DNA of 64,000 nucleotides from Methylocystis sp. SC2 (lineage in GTDB: Bacteria > Pseudomonadota > Alphaproteobacteria > Rhizobiales > Beijerinckiaceae): positions 1,644,501 through 1,708,500 of the forward strand of contig NC_018485.1 of assembly GCF_000304315.1 (NCBI RefSeq). Reading direction: 5' to 3'. Positions 1 through 9,412 of the stretch are shown here, one piece after another. Each line of letters begins with the position of its first letter. Position 1 is the first letter of the stretch. The notes beneath the pieces were generated by a model that worked only from the letters and a program-made list of their open reading frames with translations, did not search any database and was not told where the DNA came from. The position numbers and the translations under genes were made by a program.

Positions 1-1
1 T

Positions 2-1858
2 CTCGTCTGGGGTTTCGAAACCGATCTCAGCCTTCTCGACGGCAGGCGCGGCCCGCATGGCCTTGTCCCCGCTTCGCCGGCCTATGTTCCCGGCCTGCCG
101 GCGTATACGCTCTCCGCCAATTCGAGCGCGAATTTCTTCGCGAGCATTCGCGGGCGCGTCGGCTATGCCTGGGACCGCTCGCTCTTCTATCTCACGGGCG
201 GCGTCGCGGCGGGCGGCGCAAGAGGTCCGGCGACTCTGACGCTCGGCGCGAGCGGGCTCGACGCGACTTTCTCTGCGCCATGGTCGCAATCCTCGCGGAT
301 GAAATATGCGATCGGCGCCGGCTTCGAATACGCCTTCGCCGACAATTGGTCGGCGCGCGCCGAATATCTCTTTCTCAATCAGTCGTTGAACACGCAGGTT
401 TTCGACAACGGCGCCGGCTATGCCTACGTGTCGCGCATGCGCAATGAGAACCATCTGTTGCGCTTCGGTCTGAATTATCATTTCGGCGCGAAAAGCGAGA
501 TTCCTGGCGAGTTGCACTACGGCCAGCAGGCGCGTAACGGCCAGAATTCGGGCAATGGCGGGAACGGCGGCGATTCGGACGCCCCTGAACGCTACAGCGT
601 GCATGCGCAGACGACGAATGTCGTGCAGGCCTATCCGCGCTTTCGCGCGCTCTATGACGGACCGAACAGTTTCCCTTCGGGCGGCAAGGCCAATGTCGGC
701 TCGACCACGAACCTTTTTCTGGGCCTACGCTTATGGGAGGGCGGCGCCGCCTACCTCAATCCGGAGATCGACGCCGGCTATGGACTCGCCAATTCGGTCG
801 GCGCCGCCGCCTATGTGAATGGCGCGGTCGCAAAGGTCGGACGCGCCGCGCCCTACATGCGTTTTCAGCGTTATTTTCTGCGCCAGATCATCGGCTTGAA
901 CGGCGGCGAACGGCTGACCGACCCTGACGTCGGCTCCCGAAGCGAAGTGCTTGAATCGACGCAAAACCAGATCTCCGGCAGAGTCGACCGAGACCGCGTG
1001 ATCGTCACGCTTGGTAAATTCGCCGTGCCCGACGTCTTCGACGACAACGTCTATGCGCACGACCCGACGACCGGTTTTCTCAACTTCGCCTTCAATGAAA
1101 TGGGCGCCTTGGACTACGCCGCCGACTCCTGGGGCTACACCTATGGGCTCGCGGTCGAGTGGAAACAGGACTGGTGGACGGCGCGCGGCGGCGTGTTTCA
1201 GCTCTCGACGATTCCCAACGGGCTGGAGATCGAACCGCAGCTCTTCCGCCAATTCATGGGCGTCGCGGAATTTGAGGCGCGGTATGATCTCTTCGATCAG
1301 CCCGGCGCGATCAAATTTCTGGCCTTTGGCGACAACGGCTACATAAGCAAAATCGACGACGTCATTCGTTACGCCTTCCTCACCAACCAGTTTCCGCCGA
1401 GCGTCGAAAATGAGCGGCGCCGCGCCGTAAAGACCGGCGGCGGGATCAACGTCAAACAGCAGATCGCCCCGCATCTCGGCTTTTTCCTGCGCGCCAGCAT
1501 GGCCGACGGACGCTATGAAACGGTCGATTACACGGACATCGACCGGCAGCTTTCAATGGGCGTCGTGGCCGGCGGAACGTGGTGGGGACGCGACGACGAC
1601 GAGATCGGGCTCGCGGGCGCCTTGAGCGGGCTTCATGGCGACCGGGTGCGCTATTTCGGACTGGGCGGAACCAGCGTCTACATCGGCGACGGCGCGATAT
1701 CTTACGCAGGCGAGAAAAACATGGAAGCCTATTACAAGATCGGCTTCGGCAAGAATATCGATGCGACCTTCGATTATCAGCTGCTGGTCAACCCTGCGCA
1801 TAACAGCGCGCGGGGACCGATCAATGTCTTCGGCCTGAGATTTCGCGCCGCGTTTTGA
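2..1858 (+). CDS. Outer-membrane porin: Omp25/31-like barrel fused to OprB-like carbohydrate porin (5' truncated by window edge)
   Basis: The frame is open from base 2, so the N-terminus lies outside the window. The visible first ~165 residues show the Omp25/Omp31 small beta-barrel signature (RGRVGYAWDRSLFYLTGG, then GAGFEYAF..NWSARAEYLF). After a Gly/Asn-rich linker (about residues 177-195) the remaining ~420 residues resemble OprB-type selective porins and end in a terminal Phe, as expected for BAM-dependent outer-membrane insertion. A two-barrel architecture of this kind occurs in methanotrophic and related Rhizobiales. The likely role is uptake of sugars or other small solutes across the outer membrane; the substrate is not readable. 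It converges with the gene ending at 1945. Confidence 0.8.
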   Translation, partial: LVWGFETDLSLLDGRRGPHGLVPASPAYVPGLPAYTLSANSSANFFASIRGRVGYAWDRSLFYLTGGVAAGGARGPATLTLGASGLDATFSAPWSQSSRMKYAIGAGFEYAFADNWSARAEYLFLNQSLNTQVFDNGAGYAYVSRMRNENHLLRFGLNYHFGAKSEIPGELHYGQQARNGQNSGNGGNGGDSDAPERYSVHAQTTNVVQAYPRFRALYDGPNSFPSGGKANVGSTTNLFLGLRLWEGGAAYLNPEIDAGYGLANSVGAAAYVNGAVAKVGRAAPYMRFQRYFLRQIIGLNGGERLTDPDVGSRSEVLESTQNQISGRVDRDRVIVTLGKFAVPDVFDDNVYAHDPTTGFLNFAFNEMGALDYAADSWGYTYGLAVEWKQDWWTARGGVFQLSTIPNGLEIEPQLFRQFMGVAEFEARYDLFDQPGAIKFLAFGDNGYISKIDDVIRYAFLTNQFPPSVENERRRAVKTGGGINVKQQIAPHLGFFLRASMADGRYETVDYTDIDRQLSMGVVAGGTWWGRDDDEIGLAGALSGLHGDRVRYFGLGGTSVYIGDGAISYAGEKNMEAYYKIGFGKNIDATFDYQLLVNPAHNSARGPINVFGLRFRAAF

Positions 1859-1944
1859 GAAGGCTTTCGCCTTCGTTCCCGACAACCCGAAGGCCTAACT
1901 CCGGTTTCCCGATCGCTCGCTTCGTCGAGAATGACATTGGCGCT

Positions 1945-2226
1945 TCAGTTGAGATATTCCGGCAGCTTGCGCTCGAACTCAGGAAAATAATGGGAGATGA
2001 CGCTGACGTCGAAGCGCGCGAGGATGCTCTCCTTCGCTTCGCGGTCGAGCAGAAAGCGAAAGGCCGCGCCAATGAAACTTTCCGCATCGGCGCCGCCGCT
2101 TAGCCGCTCGAAATCGTTTTGCGACACCGTAACGCGATGGCGGGTTTCGCTTGCGCCGTCCCCCAGCCTTACGTCGCAGACAAGCGGATCGCCGCCGCCG
2201 ATCATGCGCGCGTCAATGGCGGTCAC
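1945..2226 (-). CDS. Small conserved protein of unknown function, translationally coupled to glutathione peroxidase
   Basis: This encodes 93 residues from a GTG start that overlaps the peroxidase stop as GTGA, which argues for translational coupling and for this start over the longer upstream frame. The sequence begins VTAIDARMIGGGDPLVCDVR and is acidic and soluble, with no signal peptide, membrane segment or recognised motif. The coupling suggests joint expression with the peroxidase, but no function can be inferred. Confidence 0.65.
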   Translation of the reverse strand: MTAIDARMIGGGDPLVCDVRLGDGASETRHRVTVSQNDFERLSGGADAESFIGAAFRFLLDREAKESILARFDVSVISHYFPEFERKLPEYLN

Positions 2227-2699
2227 AGCAGCGCCTCGACGTCCTTGGCGATTCCCTCGGGCGTGTCGGTCGGCGCGTACCGCTTCACGACATGTCCCTC
2301 GCGGTCGATGAGGAACTTGGTGAAATTCCATTTGATGGCTTCGGAACCCAGAATTCCCGGCACCTCGCGCTTAAGCAGGCGATAGAGCGGATGCGCGGTC
2401 TCGCCATTGACGTCGATCTTGCCGAACATTGGAAAGGTGACGTCGTAATTCGCCGAACAGAAGGACGCGATCTCCTTCTCGGAGCCCGGCTCCTGCGCGC
2501 CGAACTGATTGCAGGGAAAGCCCAAAACGACGAATCCCCGATCGGCGAATTTGCGGTAAAGCGCTTCGAGCCCGGCGTATTGCGGCGTGAAGCCGCACCG
2601 GCTCGCGACATTGACGACCAGCATGACTTTGCCGGCGTAATCGGCAAGCTTCCTCGGCTGGCCGTCGATCGTCGTCGCCTCGATGTCGAACAGCGTCAT
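2223..2699 (-). CDS. Glutathione peroxidase family thiol peroxidase
   Basis: The 158-residue protein matches the usual length of bacterial Gpx/BtuE enzymes. The peroxidatic Cys is C35 in NVASRCGFTPQY, the second box is LGFPCNQFGAQEPG (Q65), and the Trp/Asn of the catalytic tetrad lie in KWNFTKFL (W124, N125). C81 could act as resolving Cys, so thioredoxin may be the real reductant, as in many Cys-type family members. There is no signal peptide, so it is cytoplasmic. It lies 38 bp downstream of the sigma-54 regulator on the same strand and may share its transcript. Confidence 0.93.
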   Translation of the reverse strand: MTLFDIEATTIDGQPRKLADYAGKVMLVVNVASRCGFTPQYAGLEALYRKFADRGFVVLGFPCNQFGAQEPGSEKEIASFCSANYDVTFPMFGKIDVNGETAHPLYRLLKREVPGILGSEAIKWNFTKFLIDREGHVVKRYAPTDTPEGIAKDVEALL

Positions 2700-2737
2700 G
2701 AAACCCTCGCACGAAAAGGGAAGCGTGCGCTCGCGGA

Positions 2738-4240
2738 CTATGCGACCAGCGTTCCCGAAGGCTCGGAGTCGTTTTCTGACGCTTCCTCGAGCCCGTATTC
2801 CTTCATCTTCCGATAGAGCGTCGAGCGGCCAATTCCAAGTCGGCGCGCAATTTCGGACATCTGGCCGCGATAGTGCGTCAAGGCGAAGCGGATCGTCGCG
2901 GTCTCGATGTCTTCGAGCGTGCGCATCTCGCCATTCGATCCCAGCAGCGACATCGCATTCGGGTCGCGGATTTCGACGCGGACGATCTCGCGTTCGCGCG
3001 GCGCGGTCCCGGGGACGCCCGGCGCAGGCGCGGGCGGCACGCGCACTTCATAACCTTCGACATGGGCGGCGATTTGCGGAAACTCGGCGACCGTCAGCTC
3101 GTCGCCGTCGGCGAGCACGACGGCGCGAAAGACGGCGTTCTCCAGTTGGCGGACGTTGCCCGGCCAGTCGTAGCTCGTCAGCAGCGACAGCGCTTCCGAG
3201 GTCACGCCGCGGATATTGCGGCCTTCCTCGGCGGCGAAGCGCGCCGCGAAGCGCCTGGCGAGATCGGCGACGTCCTCGCGTCGACCGCGCAGCGGCGGAA
3301 TGTTGATCGGGAAGACGTTGAGCCGATAGAAAAGGTCCTCGCGAAACAGCCCGCGTTTGACGAGGTCGATGAGATTTTGATTGGTCGCCGAGATCAGTCG
3401 AATATCGACCCGGATCGCGCGCTTCGCGCCGACGGGATCGATTTCGCCTTCCTGCAGCGCGCGCAGCAGCTTCACCTGAATGTCGAGCGGCAGTTCGCCG
3501 ATCTCGTCGAGAAACAGCGTTCCGCCGTTCGCCTCGACGAATTTGCCGCTGTGCCTTTCGGTGGCGCCGGTGAAGGCGCCCTTCTCATGGCCGAAGAGAA
3601 TCGATTCGACGAGATTGGCCGGCAACGCGCCGCAGTTGACGGTGACGAAGGGCTTGCCTTTGCGATCCGACGCGCCCTGGATGGCGCGCGCCACGATCTC
3701 CTTGCCGACGCCCGACTCGCCTTCGAGAAGCACCGGAATGGAGGAATGCGCCGCGCGCTGGCCGAGACGGATGACGCGCGCCATGTCGTCGCTGCGCGAG
3801 ACGAGGTCCTTGAACGTCAGAGCGCCCTGCGCCCGCCGGCTGATGCGGCGCACTTCGTCGGCGAGCGCATCGGCGGAGAGCGCGTTCTTGATCGAAATTT
3901 GCAGGCGTTCCGCGCCGACCGGCTTGACCACGAAGTCATGGGCGCCGGCGCGCATCGCCGAAATGACCGCCTCGATCGACCCATGCGCCGTCTGCACGAT
4001 CACCGGGGTCGCGAGTTTCATGTCGCGCATCCGGGTGAGCACGCCCATGCCGTCGAGGTCGGGCATGACGAGGTCCAGAATGAGCAGCGCTATGGCCTTG
4101 GCGCCAGGCTGCGTCAGCCGCGCAATCGCCTGTTCGCCGCTCTCGACGGTCTCGGTCTCGTAACCAAATCGCCGCGTCATAGCTTCCAACAGACGACGTT
4201 GAACGGGATCGTCGTCCGCAATGAGAATGGTCGAGGTCAT
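2738..4240 (-). CDS. Sigma-54-dependent response regulator (REC-AAA+-Fis HTH)
   Basis: This NtrC-class activator has 500 residues from the ATG at 4240, which is preceded by AAGGGA. The receiver domain (residues 1-115) has the acidic triad D9-D11, phosphoacceptor D56 in LILDLVMP, and K106. The central AAA+ domain has Walker A (GESGVGKE), the sigma-54-contacting GAFTGA loop, Walker B ([12 protein letters not shown]) and the arginine-finger region. The C-terminal Fis-type HTH reads [18 protein letters not shown]. No partner histidine kinase is adjacent, so the signal and regulon are unknown. A longer upstream reading is a run-on without a ribosome site. Confidence 0.93.
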   Translation of the reverse strand: MTSTILIADDDPVQRRLLEAMTRRFGYETETVESGEQAIARLTQPGAKAIALLILDLVMPDLDGMGVLTRMRDMKLATPVIVQTAHGSIEAVISAMRAGAHDFVVKPVGAERLQISIKNALSADALADEVRRISRRAQGALTFKDLVSRSDDMARVIRLGQRAAHSSIPVLLEGESGVGKEIVARAIQGASDRKGKPFVTVNCGALPANLVESILFGHEKGAFTGATERHSGKFVEANGGTLFLDEIGELPLDIQVKLLRALQEGEIDPVGAKRAIRVDIRLISATNQNLIDLVKRGLFREDLFYRLNVFPINIPPLRGRREDVADLARRFAARFAAEEGRNIRGVTSEALSLLTSYDWPGNVRQLENAVFRAVVLADGDELTVAEFPQIAAHVEGYEVRVPPAPAPGVPGTAPREREIVRVEIRDPNAMSLLGSNGEMRTLEDIETATIRFALTHYRGQMSEIARRLGIGRSTLYRKMKEYGLEEASENDSEPSGTLVA

Positions 4241-4520
4241 TTCGTCCCTTGCATTCCGGGATATCGAGCGGCGAAGTCGCCGCCTCGGGCTTGGCGCGTC
4301 CCGGAACCGTCTCGGCGGCTCCTCAATCGTTGCCAAGCATAGTAAAGGCGGGGTTAACCGCGCCAAGACAAAACTTTGTAGCGCCTTCCGACCCATCGAC
4401 CAAGACCCCAGAAGGCGATCCTGGCGATTTGACGGCGAATCGCTGCAAGTTATGGAGATGTCAGCGCCATGGCGACGCCCCCGCCGGCGCGCCAGGAGCC
4501 GCGCGGCGGGAGGAAATCTG

Positions 4521-5150
4521 ATGGATCCGCGCAAAATCGTCGGCAGGCTCGTCATCGCCACGCATAATCCCGGGAAGCTTTGGGAGCTCAGGCAATTGCT
4601 CGAGCCGCATGGCGTCGAAGCGGTTTCCGCCGGAGAACTCGGCCTCGAGGAGCCGGAGGAGACGGAACGGACCTTCGCCGGCAACGCGCTCCTAAAGGCG
4701 CACGCCGCCGCCATGGCGTCCGGATCGCCCGCCTTCGCCGATGATTCCGGTCTTTGCGTCGACGCGCTCGACGGCGCCCCCGGCGTCTATTCGGCGCGCT
4801 GGGCGGGGGAGGATCGCGACTTCAAGGCCGCCTGCGCCCGCGTCGAGCGCGAGCTCGAGGCGCGCGGCGCCACGCCGCCCTATCGCGCGCATTTCGCTTG
4901 CGCGCTCGCCGTGGTCTGGCCGGACGGGCATATCGAGCAGTTCGAGGGCCGCGTGGACGGCGTTCTCGTCTTTCCGCCAAAAGGCGAAAAGGGCTTCGGC
5001 TATGATCCGATCTTTCGGCCCGACGGGCTCGACAAGACTTTCGGCGAGATGATGTCGGCGGAAAAACACGCCCTGCCCGGCGACGGCTCGCGGGCGCTGT
5101 CGCATCGCGCCCGCGCCTTTCAGGCGCTGGCGAAGGCGTGTCTCGACTAG
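4521..5150 (+). CDS. rdgB: RdgB/HAM1-type XTP/dITP diphosphatase
   Basis: The 209-residue protein starts at the ATG at 4521, behind GGGAGGAAAT. It hydrolyses dITP, XTP and related deaminated purine triphosphates to monophosphates, keeping them out of DNA and RNA. Family motifs visible are the N-terminal [11 protein letters not shown] (base-pocket and phosphate loop), [31 protein letters not shown] and [11 protein letters not shown]. The length is typical. It is divergent from the response regulator, with a 280-bp gap between them in which I see no other gene. Confidence 0.93.
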   Translation: MDPRKIVGRLVIATHNPGKLWELRQLLEPHGVEAVSAGELGLEEPEETERTFAGNALLKAHAAAMASGSPAFADDSGLCVDALDGAPGVYSARWAGEDRDFKAACARVERELEARGATPPYRAHFACALAVVWPDGHIEQFEGRVDGVLVFPPKGEKGFGYDPIFRPDGLDKTFGEMMSAEKHALPGDGSRALSHRARAFQALAKACLD

Positions 5151-5253
5151 ACAACCGGCTCGGCCGCTTGACGTCAGCACTTGGCGTAACGCCGCGCTCC
5201 GACTACCTTCTCAAAGAAAAAGCCGCCGCTGCGGAAACGCGAGGAAACGCCCC

Positions 5254-6771
5254 ATGACCAAGCATGAAACTTTCGCCGCGCTCAAACCGCCGTTCAAACC
5301 GCGCTACGGCAATTTCATCAATGGCGCATGGGCGGACGCGAAATCCGGCCGCGTCTTCGACAATGTCTCCCCGATCACCGGCCAGAAGGTCTGCGAGATC
5401 GCGCGTTCCGACAAGGACGACGTCGAGGCCGCGCTCGACGCCGCGCACGCCGCCAAGGACGCCTGGGGCAGGACGAGCCCGGCGGAACGCGCCGTGATCC
5501 TCAACCGCATCGCCGACGTCATGGAGGCCAATCTCGGTCTCCTCGCCGCCGCCGAGACCTGGGACAACGGCAAGCCGATCCGCGAGACGAGCGCCGCCGA
5601 CATTCCGCTCGCGATCGATCACTTCCGCTATTTCGCCGGCGCCATTCGCGCCCAGGAAGGCGGCATTTCCGAAATCGATCACGACACCATCGCCTATCAT
5701 TTCCACGAGCCGCTCGGCGTCGTCGGCCAGATCATCCCCTGGAACTTCCCGATCCTCATGGCCGTTTGGAAGCTTGCGCCGGCGCTCGCCGCCGGCAATT
5801 GCGTCGTCATCAAGCCGGCCGAGCAGACGCCCGCAAGCATTCTCGTGTTGGCGGAGCTTGTCGGCGAGCTTCTTCCCAAGGGCGTGCTCAATATCGTCAA
5901 CGGCTTTGGGCTCGAGGCCGGCAAACCGCTCGCCTCGTCGAACCGCATCGCCAAGATCGCCTTCACCGGCGAGACGACGACCGGCCGGCTGATCATGCAA
6001 TACGCCAGCCAGAACCTCATTCCGGTGACGCTGGAGCTCGGCGGCAAGTCGCCCAACATCTTCTTCGAGGACGTCGCGCGCGAAGATGACGACTATCTCG
6101 ACAAGGCGGTCGAGGGCTTCGTGATGTTCGCGCTCAATCAGGGCGAGGTCTGCACCTGTCCGAGCCGCGCCCTGGTGCATGAGAAGATCTACGACCGCTT
6201 CATGGCGCGCGCCTTAAAGCGCGTCGGCGAGATCAAGCAGGGCAATCCGCTCGACCCCGAAACCATGATCGGCGCGCAGGCCTCCTCCGAACAGCTCGAA
6301 AAGATCCTCAGCTATATCGATATCGGCAAGCAGGAAGGCGCGAAGGTGCTCGCCGGCGGCGAACGCAACGCGCTCGCGGGCGACCTCGCCGGCGGCTTCT
6401 ATGTGAAGCCGACCGTGCTCGAAGGCCATAATCGCATGCGGGTGTTCCAGGAGGAAATCTTCGGCCCCGTCGTGTCGGTGACGCGTTTCAAGGACGACGA
6501 CGAGGCGCTCGCCATCGCCAATGACACGCTCTACGGCCTTGGCGCCGGCGTGTGGAGCCGCGAGGCCAACCGCTGCTATCGCTTCGGCCGCGCCATTCAG
6601 GCGGGGCGCGTCTGGGTGAACTGCTATCACGCCTATCCCGCGCATGCGGCTTTCGGCGGCTACAAACAGTCGGGCATCGGCCGCGAGAATCACAGGATGA
6701 TGCTCGATCATTATCAGCAGACGAAGAACATGCTGGTGAGCTACAGCGAGAAGAAGCTGGGGTTCTTTTAG
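5254..6771 (+). CDS. Aldehyde dehydrogenase, acetaldehyde (ExaC/AldB) type
   Basis: This 505-residue NAD(P)-dependent aldehyde dehydrogenase oxidises aldehydes to acids in the cytoplasm. The cofactor loop is [10 protein letters not shown], the general base is E261 in LELGGKSPN, and the nucleophile is C300 in NQGEVCTC, a spelling typical of ExaC/AcoD-type acetaldehyde dehydrogenases. The C-terminus has the usual [12 protein letters not shown]. The DUF779 partner immediately downstream is the recurrent neighbour of this subfamily. In a methanotroph it could serve ethanol or acetaldehyde detoxification; that is inference. Confidence 0.92.
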   Translation: MTKHETFAALKPPFKPRYGNFINGAWADAKSGRVFDNVSPITGQKVCEIARSDKDDVEAALDAAHAAKDAWGRTSPAERAVILNRIADVMEANLGLLAAAETWDNGKPIRETSAADIPLAIDHFRYFAGAIRAQEGGISEIDHDTIAYHFHEPLGVVGQIIPWNFPILMAVWKLAPALAAGNCVVIKPAEQTPASILVLAELVGELLPKGVLNIVNGFGLEAGKPLASSNRIAKIAFTGETTTGRLIMQYASQNLIPVTLELGGKSPNIFFEDVAREDDDYLDKAVEGFVMFALNQGEVCTCPSRALVHEKIYDRFMARALKRVGEIKQGNPLDPETMIGAQASSEQLEKILSYIDIGKQEGAKVLAGGERNALAGDLAGGFYVKPTVLEGHNRMRVFQEEIFGPVVSVTRFKDDDEALAIANDTLYGLGAGVWSREANRCYRFGRAIQAGRVWVNCYHAYPAHAAFGGYKQSGIGRENHRMMLDHYQQTKNMLVSYSEKKLGFF

Positions 6772-6892
6772 CCCCCGCCTTCCCCCGCTTCGCGGGAGAG
6801 GGAGCGATACGCGCCCTTCACCGGAGAAGCGCGGAACGCCGATCGCTAGCGTCCCCTCTCCCGCTTTAGCGGGGGAGGGACAGGGAGGGGGT
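6772..6892. repeat. REP-like inverted doublet
   Basis: Two C/G-rich imperfect palindromes lie head to head. Left arm (about 6772-6813) carries CCCGC-TTC-GCGGG; right arm (about 6851-6892) carries CCCGC-TTTA-GCGGG with the same CCCTCTCC flanks inverted. This is the organisation of a REPIN/BIME-type doublet. It separates the aldehyde dehydrogenase from its DUF779 partner, and its right arm runs into the ribosome-binding region of the next gene. Confidence 0.6.
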
Positions 6893-6893
6893 A

Positions 6894-7292
6894 GTGACCA
6901 CGACAATCAAACCGGCGAGAGTCATTGCCACGCCCGCGGCGCTTGATCTCATCGCCCGGCTGCGCGGCGAACACGGCGCCCTCCTTTTCCACCAGTCGGG
7001 CGGCTGCTGCGACGGCTCGGCGCCCATGTGCTATCCGCAAGGAGATTTCCTCGTCGGCGACGGCGACGTGCGGCTCGGCGAGATCGGCGACGCGCCCTTC
7101 TACATCGGCGCGGCGCAGTTCGATTACTGGAAGCATACGCAACTCGTCATCGACGTCGTGCCGGGCCAAGGCGGCATGTTCTCGCTCGACAATGGCACGG
7201 GGCTGCGGTTCCTGACGCGTTCGCGGCTCTTCACCGACGACGAATTGGCGCATCTGGCCGCCGCGACGCCCGCCGCCGACTCGCCAGCTTGA
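6894..7292 (+). CDS. DUF779 family protein
   Basis: The 132-residue protein uses a GTG start behind a G-rich stretch supplied by the upstream repeat. It shows the DUF779 signature: FHQSGGCCDGSAPMCYP near residues 33-49, later GDAPFYIGAAQFDYW and a Gly-rich FSLDNGTGLRF. The family is small, soluble, carries conserved cysteines, and is almost always next to an aldehyde dehydrogenase, as here. Its biochemical role is not established; a metal-binding or dehydrogenase-assisting function is a guess. Confidence 0.85.
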   Translation: MTTTIKPARVIATPAALDLIARLRGEHGALLFHQSGGCCDGSAPMCYPQGDFLVGDGDVRLGEIGDAPFYIGAAQFDYWKHTQLVIDVVPGQGGMFSLDNGTGLRFLTRSRLFTDDELAHLAAATPAADSPA

Positions 7293-7482
7293 GCGCTGCG
7301 CCCGCCGCGCAACGCCACTGATCGAGTTCTTGCGTCCGATGGACGGCGAACGGCGGCGCTCGAGCGGGCTCAGCGTCGCCCCCGGCCCGTCGGGGAGTTT
7401 AAGGTTGACACTGCGCCGCGGGGGCCGCATATGCCGCTGCATCGGCCGCTTCATCGCGGCCGCGTCTCGCTCGCGGGACGAT

Positions 7483-7567
7483 GGGGGAATGTCCCGAGCG
7501 GCAAAGGGGGCGGACTGTAAATCCGCTGGCTAAGCCTTCGTAGGTTCGAGTCCTACTTCCCCCACCA
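7483..7567 (+). tRNA. tRNA-Tyr (anticodon GTA)
   Basis: The acceptor stem GGGGGAA (7483-7489) pairs with TTCCCCC (7557-7563); the discriminator is A, and CCA is encoded (7565-7567). The anticodon loop CTGTAAA places GTA at 7517-7519. A long variable arm makes it a class II tRNA, as expected for bacterial tRNA-Tyr, and GGTTCGAGTCC forms the T arm. The gene sits 33 bp from the end of a phage integrase and is the probable integration target. Confidence 0.97.
7526..7567. other. Probable prophage attachment site (attL) in the tRNA-Tyr 3' half
   Basis: Integrase ends 33 bp beyond the intact tRNA and all genes after it are phage-like, so integration probably occurred into the tRNA 3' end with phage DNA restoring the sequence. 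The exact core cannot be set because the right-hand copy is not in the window. Confidence 0.6.
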
Positions 7568-7599
7568 TCACCTTAAATCCTCTTCATAAATCGCTGGTT

Positions 7600-8685
7600 T
7601 CACTCGGACTTTTTCAAGGTGCGCCCAACTTCCCCTGAAGGTGCGCCCATAGCCGTTCGCGTTTCGAGCTTGTCGCCGGCCCCGATCGCCAGCCGCTCGC
7701 GGTTCGCCGCCCGCGTATAGAGCGACGCCATGCGCCCGCCGCGCCAGCCGAACATCGCCTCGAGTTCCGCTTCCGTGGCGCCGTTCTCTGCGGCGCGCGT
7801 CGCCGCGTTCTTGCGCAGCCCGTGCGCCGACTTGTCGACGCCAGCGGCGCGGCAGGCGTCGCGAAACATATTGCCGAGCGACTCCTTACGCAGCGGCCGG
7901 CCGGCCTCGCTCGCGATGAATGTCAACTCTCCGACGGGCCCGACATCGATCGCCGCCGCCAATCCCCGCGCGATGCGAATCGCCACCCACTCCCCGGTTT
8001 TTTCGGTCTGAATGCGGATGACGCCGTCGCGGACGTGCGGGCGGCCGACCCGCGCCGCGTCACCGCGGCGCAGCCCGGTGTAGAGCAGCACGGCGTAAAT
8101 CAACCGCTCGCGCGTCCCGAGCGGCCAGCGCGCCTCGAATGCGGCCAAGTCAGCCGCCGTCCATGGCAGGTGCCCGTCGGTCTTGCGGCGCGGGGTCTTA
8201 ACGCCCGCCGTCGGGTCCGCCGCGACGAGCTCAGCGTCGAGCGCCCAAAGGAAGATCCCGCGCATCGTCTCGATGAAGTGCCGCGCCGCCGCCGGCGCCG
8301 CTGCGCGATCCTCGCGCCCACCGACGATGTCGGCGCGGGAGATCTGGCGCAAAGGAGCGCTGCCGCAACGCGCCAGCACATGCTTGAGGATATTCTCGCG
8401 CTGGCGCCGCGTCGCCGCTGATAGCTCCGACCAGGCTGTAGAGCGTCGATAGAGCTCGACAGCCCATGCGAGCGAACCAGCCTGCGCCTTCCCCTGCCCC
8501 ACCGACGCGAGCCGTTTCAGTGCCGCCTCATATTCCGCCCGAAATTCAGGCGTCCCGTAATCGGCGCGCAGGCGCACGCGGGTGCGCCCGGCGTCCTGGA
8601 GACGGACATACCAGACGGTCTTTTTGTGGCGCGTCGTCGCGCATTGGAGATACGGCCAGCGCTGTCGTGGCATTTCGGCCATCAA
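7600..8685 (-). CDS. Tyrosine recombinase (prophage integrase)
   Basis: This 361-residue phage integrase mediates site-specific recombination between attP and the tRNA-Tyr attB. The N-terminal half contains an arm/SAM-like core-binding region (about 70-155). The catalytic domain has R206/R207 in LLYTGLRRGD, H288..R291 in HGLRKNA, box-II W314 in GWRGG, and the nucleophile Y323 in ASLYTRAA. It is the last gene of the leftward early operon and lies next to the tRNA, as expected. The ATG overlaps the stop of the upstream gene; a second Met follows at once. Confidence 0.93.
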   Translation of the reverse strand: MMAEMPRQRWPYLQCATTRHKKTVWYVRLQDAGRTRVRLRADYGTPEFRAEYEAALKRLASVGQGKAQAGSLAWAVELYRRSTAWSELSAATRRQRENILKHVLARCGSAPLRQISRADIVGGREDRAAAPAAARHFIETMRGIFLWALDAELVAADPTAGVKTPRRKTDGHLPWTAADLAAFEARWPLGTRERLIYAVLLYTGLRRGDAARVGRPHVRDGVIRIQTEKTGEWVAIRIARGLAAAIDVGPVGELTFIASEAGRPLRKESLGNMFRDACRAAGVDKSAHGLRKNAATRAAENGATEAELEAMFGWRGGRMASLYTRAANRERLAIGAGDKLETRTAMGAPSGEVGRTLKKSE

Positions 8686-8900
8686 AGCACGAACCTTCGC
8701 CGCTCGCCAAACGCCGGGCCGGCCTCGCCGGTCGGCCAGTCATCGCCGCCTGCGGCTTTTGGCTGCGGTTCGAGGATGATCACGCCATCCACCTCGACGC
8801 GCACGCGCCAGGCCTCGCCGCTGCGCGAGCGCTGCGCCGACGCGGCGCGTAGGGCGCGCTCGATGTCGCATTGCGTGACGCGTGCGGCGCGACGGCTCAT
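8682..8900 (-). CDS. Small phage protein of unknown function
   Basis: The 72-residue basic protein (begins MSRRAARVTQCDIERALRAA) overlaps both neighbours by 4 bp, which supports its being real. The first half could form a helical DNA-binding segment (DIERALRAASAQ) and a short strand-rich part follows (WRVRVEVDGVIILEP). Position next to integrase allows a recombination directionality role, but no family is recognised. Confidence 0.6.
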   Translation of the reverse strand: MSRRAARVTQCDIERALRAASAQRSRSGEAWRVRVEVDGVIILEPQPKAAGGDDWPTGEAGPAFGERRRFVL

Positions 8901-9412
8901 GGTTTTGCGCTATGCTCTGTCAATGGCAGCGGGCAACCAGCCCCGATCCATTCATTGAGTCTGCCAGTATTTCTAAACCACTCGCCTTTCAGCCTATATC
9001 GTGCGAATTTGCGATGCAGCGCTCTTTCGAGCGCAATATCTCCTGGCAAATATTTGTAGACCTTGATCTCTTTTGGCGCTGAGGTCTGAAGGGATAGGAT
9101 CCGCGCGCCTCTTGATGCCGCCGAGAACCCGATCTTGACGTAATGATCATAGCCAGCGACATAGACGCGGCCGGTTGGCGCGGAACTAAATTCATCAATC
9201 TCTTCAAGTTTCTCCGCAAGACGAGCGAGCGAAGCCTTGTAGCGCTTGAGTCTCTGTGGATCGAACGTCCATATCGCCCCAATCTTAGCCGCTCCAGGCA
9301 AATCGCCTCGCGCGGCAAGCGCATGGACGCCGCGGCGCGAGACGCCCAGCATAGCGGCCGCCTCTTCGGCGCGGATGCGCTGCGGGGCAGGGCGGCTAGC
9401 GCGCTGGGTCAT
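8897..9412 (-). CDS. Excisionase-type HTH fused to a T5orf172/MUG113 GIY-YIG-like domain
   Basis: The protein has 171 residues. Residues 11-60 form a MerR/excisionase-type winged HTH (IRAEEAAAMLGVSRRGVHAL..GDLPGAAKIG). Residues 80-157 match the T5orf172/MUG113 branch of GIY-YIG nucleases: VYVAG..YVKIG strands, then E..LH..F and GEWF. Such domains occur singly in many phages; the HTH in front could target a nuclease to a specific site. It lies two genes from integrase and could be the excisionase, or a DNA-targeting nuclease. It ends and starts with 4-bp overlaps. Confidence 0.78.
   Translation of the reverse strand: MTQRASRPAPQRIRAEEAAAMLGVSRRGVHALAARGDLPGAAKIGAIWTFDPQRLKRYKASLARLAEKLEEIDEFSSAPTGRVYVAGYDHYVKIGFSAASRGARILSLQTSAPKEIKVYKYLPGDIALERALHRKFARYRLKGEWFRNTGRLNEWIGAGCPLPLTEHSAKP

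Noticed and set aside
731..1885. Long minus-strand frames inside the porin gene
   Set aside because: Shadow frames of a GC-rich coding sequence; the plus-strand frame has clear porin homology.
7330..7533. Small plus-strand frame ahead of and into the tRNA
   Set aside because: It overlaps the tRNA and has no ribosome site or homology.
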